Notes under the pieces: model-generated
The model's database searches: none
What the model saw: only the letters and a program-made list of their open reading frames with translations
What the model was told of the DNA's origin: nothing
Assembly (NCBI GenBank): GCA_042218115.1
Contig: JBDGRJ010000063.1
Location: forward strand, 1-13,432
DNA length: 13,432 nt
Origin: JBDGRJ01 sp042218115
GTDB lineage: Bacteria; Patescibacteriota; Patescibacteriia; Magasanikbacterales; UBA922
Reading direction: 5' to 3'
Program-made: the position numbers and the translations under genes
Part shown: positions 7,143 to 13,432 of the stretch, one piece after another
Position numbering within the stretch: the stretch's first letter is position 1
Layout: the number at the start of each line of letters is the position of its first letter

Positions 7143-8044
7143 AAAGGAGCGACAATTTAATTTTGAATGCCCCCGTACTCTTCCTTGTTTTCAACAGGCT
7201 AGATACAACAAAAAAGGTTTTTGAAGAAATTCGAAAAGCCAGACCAAAAAAACTTTTCATTGCAGCTGACGGACCGAGAACAAAGGAAGAAAAGAAAAAG
7301 ACAGACGAGGTAAGAAATTACGTTTTGAAAAATATTGATTGGGATTGCAAAGTGAAAAAATTTTTTCGAAAGAAAAACCTTGGATGCAAATACGCCGTTT
7401 CAGGGGCGATTGATTGGTTTTTCGAAAATGTAGAACAAGGAATAATTCTGGAAGACGATACTCTCCCGTCTCAGAGCTTTTTTAGATTCTGCCAAGAATT
7501 GTTGGAAAAATACAAAAAAGAAGAAAAAGTCATGCATATTTCTGGAACCAATGTTGAAGGAGTGTCTGATATTGAAGAAAGCTACCTATTTTCCAAAACA
7601 TTTAATGTTTGGGGGTGGGCAACATGGAAGAGGGCATGGAAGTGCTACGATGTTGAAATGAGAGATTGGATTAGATATAGGTCATTCAGCGGCCTCAAGG
7701 ACCTAGGATATAGAGGACTTTTTTGGTCTTTAAATGCGAGAAGAATACTCAACCTAACTTATAAGGGAAAAATTGATACCTGGGACTACCAGTGGGATTT
7801 TGCCTGCAGAAAAAAAGGAGGGCTCTCAATTATTCCTCAAAAGAATCTAATTACTAATATAGGCTTTGAAGAAGGGACTCACACAACCAATTACAAGAAA
7901 GAAAATAAAAGCTTGAAAAGATTTGAAATCAGTTTTCCTTTAGAACACAACCTTCATGTAAAGCCATCCCAATTTTATTATGAAAGATTTATGTCTTTTT
8001 TCCAAGGAAATCTTATTAAAAAACTAATCAAAAAAATTTCATAA
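7139..8044 (+). CDS. GT-A glycosyltransferase (HlpA/GNT-I-like), second copy
   Basis: A 301-residue paralogue of the preceding gene with the same layout: PVLFLVFNRLDTTKKVFEE from residue 12, FIAADGPR at 40-47, GIILEDDTLP at 101-110, WGWATWKRAW and WDYQWDF. It lacks the first copy's N-terminal Lys-rich lead. It differs mostly between the acidic motif and the WGWATW block and in the C-terminal third, which suggests a different acceptor or donor. A stretch near the start (7172-7225) is almost identical in DNA to the first copy. Translation is coupled by ATGA. Confidence 0.8.
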   Translation: MKRSDNLILNAPVLFLVFNRLDTTKKVFEEIRKARPKKLFIAADGPRTKEEKKKTDEVRNYVLKNIDWDCKVKKFFRKKNLGCKYAVSGAIDWFFENVEQGIILEDDTLPSQSFFRFCQELLEKYKKEEKVMHISGTNVEGVSDIEESYLFSKTFNVWGWATWKRAWKCYDVEMRDWIRYRSFSGLKDLGYRGLFWSLNARRILNLTYKGKIDTWDYQWDFACRKKGGLSIIPQKNLITNIGFEEGTHTTNYKKENKSLKRFEISFPLEHNLHVKPSQFYYERFMSFFQGNLIKKLIKKIS

Positions 8045-8045
8045 G

Positions 8046-8053
8046 ATTTATAA
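8046..8053 (+). promoter_or_regulatory. TATA box for the 8076 sulfotransferase
   Basis: ATTTATAA begins two bases after the upstream stop codon and is centred about 26 bases before the ATG at 8076. No Shine-Dalgarno is present between them, consistent with a separate leaderless transcript. Confidence 0.6.
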
Positions 8054-8075
8054 CTTCTTTAGTCTCTCTTTTTTT

Positions 8076-9134
8076 ATGAGAAATGAAGAATTCCAAAATC
8101 TCATAGGAGACCCTATCGAATATTCATACAATAATGAATACGGAAGTTTGCCCGAAAAAACTTTTTATGATAAGCTAGGAAATAAAATTAAAGAGGTTGT
8201 CTTTTTAGCAGGTTTTCAAAAGACGGCGACTTCAACCATTTCCAGCATTCTTTATTCCCATCCAAAAATCTGTTTTCCAATAAAAAAGGAACCTTTTTTC
8301 TTTTCTACGGACGAATACAATTTTGGAATGGGATTCTACTGGAAGAAATATTTTGAGCCGGTATATGACAATGAACCGGTCATAGTAGATGCCAATACCG
8401 TAAACGTTTCGATTCCGTATGCGATAGGAAGAATCGCCGAGAAAGTCCCGGAAGCGAAATTAATCGTCTCTCTTAGAAACCCTGTAGACAGGGCATATTC
8501 TCACTGGTGGATGTATAAGGCTTCCGGAGAGGATAGTTTGAGTTTTGAAGACGCAGTTAACTGGGAAATGGAGGAATTAAGAGAGGGCCTAATTCCTTAC
8601 GGGTCAGAAAATGATGACTATTGGAAATGGAACATGAGAAGGAATGTAACAGGAAATAAATTAATAATGGATAGAACCCCTCGTACATATTTAACAACCG
8701 GAAATTATGCAGTCCATATAAAGAGACTAGCTAAATATTTCAATAAGAAAAATGTCCTTTTTGTTTTTCAGGAAAACCTAAGAAGAAATAAGCACAGGGA
8801 GGTGAAGAGGATTTTGGACTTCTTGGGCCTAAGCATTGACGAAATTCCTCCGGAAGCCGGTTCCAAGGACTATCACTCCTCGAGAAACTCCCTTCTTTTG
8901 ACTAAATTTGCAGGAAAAATGAAACACTATCAGGACCTTATTCCTTATTCTGTTCTGGATGCCGGAAATAAGCTAACAAGAAAACTGGACAAGAAGTTAT
9001 TCAGTAAAACAAGAATGAAAAAAAGAACCAGAGAAAGGCTGATAGATTTTTACCAACCGAAAAACGGAGAATTAGAAATTCTTCTAAATAAAGAATTTGG
9101 GATGAAAGTCGATTTGTCTGGCTGGGACAAGTAG
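8076..9134 (+). CDS. Sulfotransferase domain protein (heparan N-sulfotransferase-like)
   Basis: A 352-residue sulfotransferase, the longest single-domain one here. FLAGFQKTATSTISSILYSH (residues 43-62) is the 5'-phosphosulfate loop and KEPFFFSTDEYNFG follows, the acceptor-site block of Sulfotransfer_1/NDST-like proteins. LIVSLRNPVDRAYSHWWM (129-146) is a textbook 3'-phosphate motif with Arg134 and Ser142. TPRTYLTTGNYAVHIKRLAK and VLFVFQENL complete the family pattern. Residues 1-38 are extra relative to the core. Its 3'-motif is canonical, unlike that of the minus-strand paralogue. Confidence 0.88.
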   Translation: MRNEEFQNLIGDPIEYSYNNEYGSLPEKTFYDKLGNKIKEVVFLAGFQKTATSTISSILYSHPKICFPIKKEPFFFSTDEYNFGMGFYWKKYFEPVYDNEPVIVDANTVNVSIPYAIGRIAEKVPEAKLIVSLRNPVDRAYSHWWMYKASGEDSLSFEDAVNWEMEELREGLIPYGSENDDYWKWNMRRNVTGNKLIMDRTPRTYLTTGNYAVHIKRLAKYFNKKNVLFVFQENLRRNKHREVKRILDFLGLSIDEIPPEAGSKDYHSSRNSLLLTKFAGKMKHYQDLIPYSVLDAGNKLTRKLDKKLFSKTRMKKRTRERLIDFYQPKNGELEILLNKEFGMKVDLSGWDK

Positions 9135-9146
9135 ATTTTCCATAAT

Positions 9147-9153
9147 TTTTTAA
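9147..9153 (+). promoter_or_regulatory. Possible TATA element for the asparagine-synthase-like gene
   Basis: TTTTTAA is centred about 27 bases upstream of the ATG at 9177, again the leaderless spacing. The element is weak in an AT-rich gap; co-transcription with the upstream gene is possible. Confidence 0.35.
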
Positions 9154-9176
9154 GACCTGAGGAATTGAAAGAGAGT

Positions 9177-10982
9177 ATGTGCGGCATAAACGGATTCAAT
9201 TGGAAGGACAAGAAACTTGCAAAGTCAATGAGCGATTCTCTTAAACACCGGGGTCCAGACGGAGAAGGCTATTTGACAGATAATAATGTTTCTTTGGGGC
9301 ATAGGAGACTTTCTATAATAGATACTTCGGAAAAAGGAAATCAGCCAATGAAATTCTCTCATAAGGGTAATGAGGCAACAATTATTTACAACGGAGAAAT
9401 CTACAATTTCAGAGAAATCAGAAAAGAACTCAAAAACAAAGGATATAAATTCAATAGCAATACTGACACGGAAGTCGTACTGGCCTCTTATCTAGAGTAT
9501 GGAGAAAATTGTGTAAACGGATTCAATGGGATGTGGGCATTTGCAATTTATGACAAAAAGAGAAAGAAGCTATTTCTAAGCAGAGACAGGACCGGACAAA
9601 AACCTCTTTTTTATTATTTCGACGGTGAAAATTTTGCTTTCAGTTCCGAAATAAAAGGAATTTTGAAATTCAATCCAAAACCAGAAATCGAAAAGAAAGC
9701 AGCAAATTTTTACTTCTCTCTTGGATTTATTCCAGCACCCTATTCGATTTACAAAAATATCTTCAAATTAGAGCCAAGGCAAAATCTACACTTTGACCTG
9801 AATAAAAAGAAAATTGAGAAAAACTATTACTATGATTGGCCCAATTACAAACCAACAAAACACAAGAAAAAACTAATTGAAGAAGCAAAAGAGCGCATAA
9901 AAAATTCTGTTAAAAAAAGGCTGGTTTCAGATGTTCCTCTTGGAGCATTTCTTTCAGGCGGATTGGACAGCACAACAATCGTTTCTTACATGAAAGAACA
10001 AATGAATAAGCCGTTGCACACTTACTCGATAGGGTTTGAAGGGGGGTTCGATGAATCCGAATACATCAACATCGCAAAAGACTACTACAAAACAAAACAC
10101 CATCACAACTACTTCAGAGAGAAAGATTTCCATAAAATTTTGGAGAAAATCTTCTATTATTACGACGAACCTTTTGCAGACCCTTCAATGTTCCCGACAC
10201 TGTTTTTATCAAAATTTGCCAGAAAAGGTTTAACTGTTTCCTTAAGCGGAGATGGCGGAGACGAAGTTTTTGGAGGATATCCGAGACACATTATGGCCAG
10301 ACAAATTGAGATTTTAAGAAAACTCCCAAAATGGTCGAGGAAGATTTTAATGAAAATTGTTCCTTCACATAAAGTCAAAGAAGGAATAAAGATAAGTTTA
10401 TTGCCAAAAGAAAAATTTTATTCTGAAGCAAGAGGATGGATACCAAAACCAAAGGAAGTTAAAGAAAAATTGGAATCAATTCTAAAAAAATGCCTTGAAA
10501 AGTCAAACGGCAACCTGCCCGAAGCAGTAAGGTTAATGGATGTTTACTTTTACACTCTACCGGACAATTTCTTGCAAAAAGTAGACCGGGCTTCAATGTC
10601 TCAAGGCCTGGAAGTAAGAAGCCCTTTCTTAGACCATAAATTAATTGAATTCTCAAATAAAATCCCCTCAAGTCAAAAAGTCTCTTTTTCTAACGACAAA
10701 ATCTTGTTCAAAGAAATTGTAAAAGATATTCTGCCTAAAAAACTACTTAATAGAAAAAAACAAGGCTTCACTCCTCCATTAAACAAATGGATTAAAGAAG
10801 AAAGCTATAAAGAAGAACTACATGAAGCTTTGGAAAACCTACACGAAAAAGAGGTTTTAAGCAAAGAGTGGAAAAATTTCTATCTAAAACATGCATTCAA
10901 AAAAGATGACGTGGTACACAACAACTACAAAATTAGACTATTCTTGTTTTATAAGTGGTACAAGTATTGGTTTAAGGGCTAA
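9177..10982 (+). CDS. asnB: Asparagine synthase (glutamine-hydrolysing)-like amidotransferase
   Basis: A 601-residue two-domain protein of normal AsnB length. Starting at 9177 puts the nucleophile Cys at residue 2 (MCGINGF), which the class II glutaminase needs after Met removal; the TTG at 9165 would bury it. The glutaminase domain has HRGPDGEG (24-31) and YNGEIYNF (71-78). The synthetase domain has the PP-loop SGGLDS (260-265), SLSGDGGDEVFGGYPRH and VRSPFLDHKLIEF. The reaction transfers glutamine ammonia to an adenylated carboxylate. In surface-glycan loci such paralogues are often thought to amidate uronic acids rather than make free asparagine; which applies here is open. Confidence 0.9.
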   Translation: MCGINGFNWKDKKLAKSMSDSLKHRGPDGEGYLTDNNVSLGHRRLSIIDTSEKGNQPMKFSHKGNEATIIYNGEIYNFREIRKELKNKGYKFNSNTDTEVVLASYLEYGENCVNGFNGMWAFAIYDKKRKKLFLSRDRTGQKPLFYYFDGENFAFSSEIKGILKFNPKPEIEKKAANFYFSLGFIPAPYSIYKNIFKLEPRQNLHFDLNKKKIEKNYYYDWPNYKPTKHKKKLIEEAKERIKNSVKKRLVSDVPLGAFLSGGLDSTTIVSYMKEQMNKPLHTYSIGFEGGFDESEYINIAKDYYKTKHHHNYFREKDFHKILEKIFYYYDEPFADPSMFPTLFLSKFARKGLTVSLSGDGGDEVFGGYPRHIMARQIEILRKLPKWSRKILMKIVPSHKVKEGIKISLLPKEKFYSEARGWIPKPKEVKEKLESILKKCLEKSNGNLPEAVRLMDVYFYTLPDNFLQKVDRASMSQGLEVRSPFLDHKLIEFSNKIPSSQKVSFSNDKILFKEIVKDILPKKLLNRKKQGFTPPLNKWIKEESYKEELHEALENLHEKEVLSKEWKNFYLKHAFKKDDVVHNNYKIRLFLFYKWYKYWFKG

Positions 10983-11286
10983 ATTTTATCGAGTACATAT
11001 TTCTTTTTCCTTCGTGGACAGAATCTATACAAATTTTGTTTCCTCGGAAATTCCATCGAGGGTGTAGGTCCACTCTAAATTCACTATTCCCAAAATCATT
11101 TATTTCCTTTGTAAGGAATTTTTTATCAGGATTAGAATAAAATTTGCCAATTATTTTCTTTTTGTTTTTTACAGAATCGTATAAAATAAGTTTTCTATAA
11201 CTCTTTTTATCAGGATAGGTATCAGTTACAACATATTTTTCTGTAGGGTCCCAGGTTCCATGTCCGTCTTCTCTGCTTATATTTAT
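10972..11286 (-). pseudogene. C-terminal fragment of a beta-propeller (oligogalacturonate-lyase-like) protein
   Basis: On the minus strand one frame is open from 11286 to TAA at 10972-10974, 104 codons, with no start codon at its upstream end. It carries two propeller-blade signatures: GHGTWDPTEKYVVTDTYPD, then RVDLHPRWNFRGNKICIDSV and HEGKRNMYSIKF. These match the last blades of TolB/PD40-like proteins related to oligogalacturonate lyase. The coding match runs up to the edge of the IS remnant, where TAA appears in frame, so insertion or rearrangement removed the N-terminal part. Its end overlaps the asparagine-synthase stop by 11 bases, convergently. A uronate-related role would suit a uronic-acid glycan, but this is inference. 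Confidence 0.75.
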
Positions 11287-11300
11287 TTAATTCGCATACC

Positions 11301-11317
11301 CCACAGCTCTGCTGTGG
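11301..11317 (+). repeat. IS left-end hairpin
   Basis: A perfect 7-bp stem with a 3-base loop, CCACAGC-TCT-GCTGTGG, lies 40 bases upstream of the tnpA start. In IS200/IS605 elements such imperfect or perfect palindromes near the ends are bound by TnpA as single-stranded DNA. Confidence 0.75.
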
Positions 11318-11356
11318 CTGGGTAAAATCTATTAAGTATGATCCAGTTTTTCTTTT

Positions 11357-11708
11357 ATGGAGATTGAACATGCAGCCCATTGTACTTACAGGATAAGGTA
11401 TCATATGGTTTTCGTAGTTAAGTACAGGAAGAATATGCTTCTTGATAAAGTCCCTTTAGGATACTTCAAAGAGCTTCTTAACGGGATAGGAGATAGGTAC
11501 TGGTTTAGATTTGAATCAATAGGGGCGGAAGAGATCATTTCCATGTTGTTGTTGGGCTGCGCCAAGGAACTCTCCTTCGAGGATCATGCAAGTTATAAAG
11601 AGCATAACTGCTAAAATGATCTTCAAGAGATTCAAGAAAATAAAGAAATATGTTCGTGAACAAGGTAAGTCTGAGAAACAACTAAAATTAATGAGTTTTG
11701 CTACTTAG
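11357..11708 (+). pseudogene. tnpA: IS200-family TnpA (Y1 transposase), two frameshifts and an internal deletion
   Basis: The first frame gives the TnpA N-terminus: MEIEHAAHCTYRIRYHMVF, VVKYRKNMLLDK, then FKELLNGIGDRYWFRFESIG. After codon 11531-11533 the frame slips: DHFHVVVG, with the metal-binding HUH motif, is read from 11533. A second slip near 11556-11559 leads into APRNSPSRIMQVIKSITAKM, which then runs open to TAG at 11706-11708. Both slips equal loss of one base. In addition, IFKRF is followed directly by KKIKKYVREQGKSEKQLKL, which matches the family's C-terminus. The usual segment between, with GGEFWxDGYY and the catalytic Tyr, is absent. The gene cannot encode active transposase even if the frameshifts were sequencing errors. 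Confidence 0.85.
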
Positions 11709-11715
11709 AGATACC

Positions 11716-11725
11716 NNNNNNNNNN
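11716..11725. other. Assembly gap (ten Ns)
   Basis: Ten consecutive Ns start seven bases after the end of the tnpA remnant. A round number of Ns beside a repeat suggests a scaffold join of unknown true length, so linkage of the two sides rests on the assembler. Confidence 0.95.
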
Positions 11726-11806
11726 GTTTTTCGAGAGTTTTTTGAATAAAGGAACTCTATACTGCACAGGGTGAGTTTCTAAAGTCTTCAGGTCAAATTT
11801 TTCCAT
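11726..11806 (-). CDS. N-terminal fragment of a probable glycosyltransferase, cut by the gap
   Basis: A minus-strand ATG at 11806 opens a frame of 27 codons to the edge of the Ns. It reads MEKFDLKTLETHPVQYRVPL followed by FKKLSKN. The HPVQYRVPLFKKL pattern is typical of the first loop of GT-B glycosyltransferases of the GT1/GT4 type ('HPIQYqaPLFreLak'). It begins 21 bases after the methyltransferase stop, so it is probably the fourth gene of that operon. Whether the gene is intact beyond the gap or broken by the IS cannot be told. Confidence 0.55.
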
Positions 11807-11827
11807 AACGAATATAAGATTTTAATT

Positions 11828-12370
11828 TCATTTTTTGACTTCCAGTTTAAAAAAGAGACTTACAGGTATTACTATGCCCGAAAAATATCTTTCATAAAGG
11901 TATCTTCTAAAATCATTGTGGTTAATGTATTTTTCAAATCCAAGCAATTTAAAGATTACTGGTAGATAGATTCTTACTTCTTTTCTATTAAGGAAAAACC
12001 TCTCATTTTCTTTAGATCCTGATTCAGCATAAGCAGATCCCTCGTAATGTTTAAAGCTGTCTGCACTGAAAGCCGTCTTGTGTGTTATATCCCCCCACGC
12101 AACTGAAGATTTGCAGTGAGGAGTCATTATTTTTATTGTTGCGCCATCTTGAGAGATTCTTACTAATTCTTCCATTACTTTTTCAGTGTTGAACAAATGC
12201 TCTAAAACGTTGTCCATAAGGATTTCTTCAAATTGATCGTTGTCAAAAGGATAAGGGAATTTTTCCAAATCATGGACAACATCGATTCCTTTTCCAGAAA
12301 AATAATCCAAATTCACATATTCTTCCTTTATATCGTTCCCGCAACCTATGTTTAATTTTTTCTTTTCCAT
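11828..12370 (-). CDS. Class I SAM-dependent methyltransferase
   Basis: A 180-residue Rossmann-type methyltransferase. Motif I is KLNIGCGND (residues 5-13), VNLDY (19-23) ends the second strand with its acidic residue, and VVHDLEKFPYPFDNDQFEEI and MDNVLEHLFN supply the motif II/III region. IKIMTPHCKSS follows as the post-core strand. This is the compact Methyltransf_11-like type common in glycan loci. It starts two bases after the stop of the GT8 gene. It probably methylates a sugar or a lipid-linked intermediate; the acceptor is unknown. Confidence 0.8.
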   Translation of the reverse strand: MEKKKLNIGCGNDIKEEYVNLDYFSGKGIDVVHDLEKFPYPFDNDQFEEILMDNVLEHLFNTEKVMEELVRISQDGATIKIMTPHCKSSVAWGDITHKTAFSADSFKHYEGSAYAESGSKENERFFLNRKEVRIYLPVIFKLLGFEKYINHNDFRRYLYERYFSGIVIPVSLFFKLEVKK

Positions 12371-12372
12371 TT

Positions 12373-13353
12373 TTATCTAGATAAAGATTTGATTTTATTT
12401 ATCAATGAAGAAAGATTTACAGTTTTTAACACTTTTTCTACTTGATGTTTTAATGGTTTCGGGATTTTCATCAAAACAAACAAAAATAATTTTTGGGTCA
12501 TAAAAAGGAGGCCCTTATCGGGACATGAATAGTCATTCCAAGGGGTTTCTCTCAGATATGCCCAATATTTTCTTTTTTTGGGATGAATGCATCTGTAGTG
12601 CCAGGGTTTAAACCTTGACGAAAAGTGGATTATATTTGGTTTTAATTTAATTTTTTCAATTTTTTCTTTCCCATAAATTTTTTCTAGAGATTTGTCGTTA
12701 TAAAATACTGGTTGTACATTCCAAGAAATATCCAGCCCTTTAATCTTCTTTTCTAGTACTTTGTTTATTCCATCTTGGTCTGCATATATTATCTTTTCAG
12801 GGTTACTTTCCAGAAATTTGATTATCTTGGGTCCAGTTCTCCCCTCTCTCCACTTTTTGCAGTTTATATAAAGAACGCCCGCATTAAAATAAATACTTTC
12901 ATCTTTCATTCCGAGCAAGTCTTTTTGCTCCTCCTGCGTTTGAGGATCGTCAGGCACAGCCATAGCAAAATTTTTTTCAAAACTTAGTTTCCTCAAACTC
13001 AAGATGTCTCCCTCTACCAATAAGTCGGAATCAAGGTACAATATCTTATCACAATTAGTTTGTTTTGGAAGGAGCAATCTAAAGTAAGTTGAAATGCCGT
13101 AATATTTCCTCTCTTGTATGTTTTCAACCTGCTTTTTATTCGCATTTACCAAAGAAATCTTTGAACTAAAGTCTTCAACTAGCTTTTTTATTTTTTTCTT
13201 GTTTTCCTTTTTTATTCCATTATCTATTACAAAAATGTGAATTTTTTTAGGGTCAGAACAATTTTTCAGTAAAGAATAAATCATAACTCCTGCATGCTGG
13301 GCATAGCTATCATCACATGCACAAGCAACATTAATAGTTTTGCCTTTATGCAT
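12373..13353 (-). CDS. Glycosyltransferase family 8 protein
   Basis: A 326-residue GT8 (LgtC/glycogenin-like) glycosyltransferase. INVACACDDSYAQHAGVMIY (residues 7-26) is the nucleotide-binding start, YFRLLLP (90-96) and KILYLDSDLLV (103-113, DxD Asp108/Asp110) bind metal and donor, YFNAGVLYINCKKW (155-168) and YADQDGIN (190-197) line the acceptor site, and IIHFSSRFKPWH (241-252) gives the second metal-ligand His. It is a retaining transferase that uses UDP-sugars in known members. The ATG lies inside the upstream gene's last codons (8-base overlap), so it is translationally coupled in the minus-strand operon. Confidence 0.9.
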   Translation of the reverse strand: MHKGKTINVACACDDSYAQHAGVMIYSLLKNCSDPKKIHIFVIDNGIKKENKKKIKKLVEDFSSKISLVNANKKQVENIQERKYYGISTYFRLLLPKQTNCDKILYLDSDLLVEGDILSLRKLSFEKNFAMAVPDDPQTQEEQKDLLGMKDESIYFNAGVLYINCKKWREGRTGPKIIKFLESNPEKIIYADQDGINKVLEKKIKGLDISWNVQPVFYNDKSLEKIYGKEKIEKIKLKPNIIHFSSRFKPWHYRCIHPKKRKYWAYLRETPWNDYSCPDKGLLFMTQKLFLFVLMKIPKPLKHQVEKVLKTVNLSSLINKIKSLSR

Positions 13354-13432
13354 TCTTTAGAATCTCCAAAAATTTATCCTCATACCTCTCAAGTTCAAAC
13401 TCTTTAATAAATTTCTGCCTTCCTTTCTTTCC
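13346..13432 (-). CDS. C-terminal end of a probable glycosyltransferase (partial)
   Basis: The minus strand is open from the window edge to TAA at 13346-13348, 28 residues: GKKGRQKFIKEFELERYEDK, then FLEILKNA. A 'GrqkfieeF...kyeeiL' ending is typical of GT4-type glycosyltransferases, but the piece is too short to be certain. The stop lies within the first codons of the GT8 gene (ATGCATAA), the coupling expected of an operon. Confidence 0.55.
   Translation of the reverse strand, partial: GKKGRQKFIKEFELERYEDKFLEILKNA

Larger units (their letters stand above)
11290..11715 (+). mobile_element. IS200/IS605-type element remnant, right end lost in the assembly gap
   Basis: The left end carries the subterminal hairpin expected for this family: CCACAGC (11301-11307), loop TCT, GCTGTGG (11311-11317). 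It is followed by a degenerate tnpA at 11357-11708. The left boundary is set where the beta-propeller reading frame ends (11286-11290), next to TTTAA, which is a plausible target sequence; the exact cleavage base is not provable here. No tnpB is present. The right end would lie at or beyond the Ns at 11716. Confidence 0.75.

Noticed and set aside
9165..9176. TTG start extending the asparagine-synthase-like protein
   Set aside because: It would place the catalytic Cys at residue 6. Class II glutaminases need it at the mature N-terminus, which the ATG at 9177 provides.
10160..10378. Minus-strand open frame inside the asparagine-synthase-like gene
   Set aside because: It is antisense to strongly conserved synthetase motifs, has no promoter and resembles no family. 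The other short frames inside genes (2412-2690, 3065-3265, 5718-5906, 6535-6747, 7078-7260, 10036-10233, 10459-10671, 12775-12987) are rejected for the same reason.
11222..11404. Minus-strand 60-residue open frame across the IS left end
   Set aside because: It joins antisense tnpA, the end hairpin and an out-of-frame stretch of the beta-propeller fragment. The real coding signal here is the propeller frame ending at 10972.
11534..11614. C-terminal end of the 11357 frame read as a real 85-residue protein
   Set aside because: From about 11533 on this frame is out of register. The family motifs DHFHVVVG and SPSRIMQVIKSITAK lie in the two other frames, so the 85-residue product is a frameshift artefact.
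1..13432. CRISPR array, tRNA or rRNA genes
   Set aside because: No regularly spaced repeats and no cloverleaf-like or rRNA-like conserved segments were seen on either strand by eye.

Overview
The window looks archaeal. It is AT-rich and Arg is mostly AGA/AGG. Several genes have a TATA-like box about 26-28 bases upstream of the start codon and no Shine-Dalgarno, which is the leaderless arrangement. Many genes overlap by ATGA. A small-genome or DPANN-type archaeon would fit, but nothing here fixes the taxon. The sequence is a scaffold: ten Ns at 11716-11725 mark an assembly gap.

Layout. (1) 1-578: the tail of an upstream gene, then a DUF457/YdjM-like membrane hydrolase gene broken by one in-frame TAA, then a strong inverted repeat. 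(2) 577-1196: a VapBC-type toxin-antitoxin pair behind a TATA box. (3) 1249-10982: a surface-polysaccharide locus with a Wzx-type flippase, five sulfotransferase-fold proteins from several subfamilies, two tandem duplicated GT-A glycosyltransferases and a class II asparagine-synthase-like amidotransferase. Two sulfotransferases (3582-5437) lie on the minus strand inside this plus-strand block. (4) 10972-11806: a damaged zone with the C-terminal stub of a beta-propeller (oligogalacturonate-lyase-like) gene, an IS200/IS605-type remnant whose tnpA has two frameshifts and has lost the catalytic-Tyr segment, the assembly gap, and the first codons of a glycosyltransferase. (5) 11828-13432: a minus-strand operon with the tail of a probable glycosyltransferase, a GT8 glycosyltransferase and a SAM methyltransferase, running into the damaged zone.

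Together the genes describe assembly, export and heavy decoration (sulfation, amidation, methylation) of an extracellular glycan. No PAPS-forming genes (ATP sulfurylase, APS kinase) are in the window, so the sulfate donor must come from elsewhere. The most unusual object is the gene at 3582-4568. Its N-terminal half is a paralogue of its neighbour's sulfotransferase domain. Right after a shared Phe-Val-Pro it switches to the C-terminal half of a different (HNK-1/chondroitin, Sulfotransfer_2-like) family, giving one protein with two 3'-phosphate-binding motifs.
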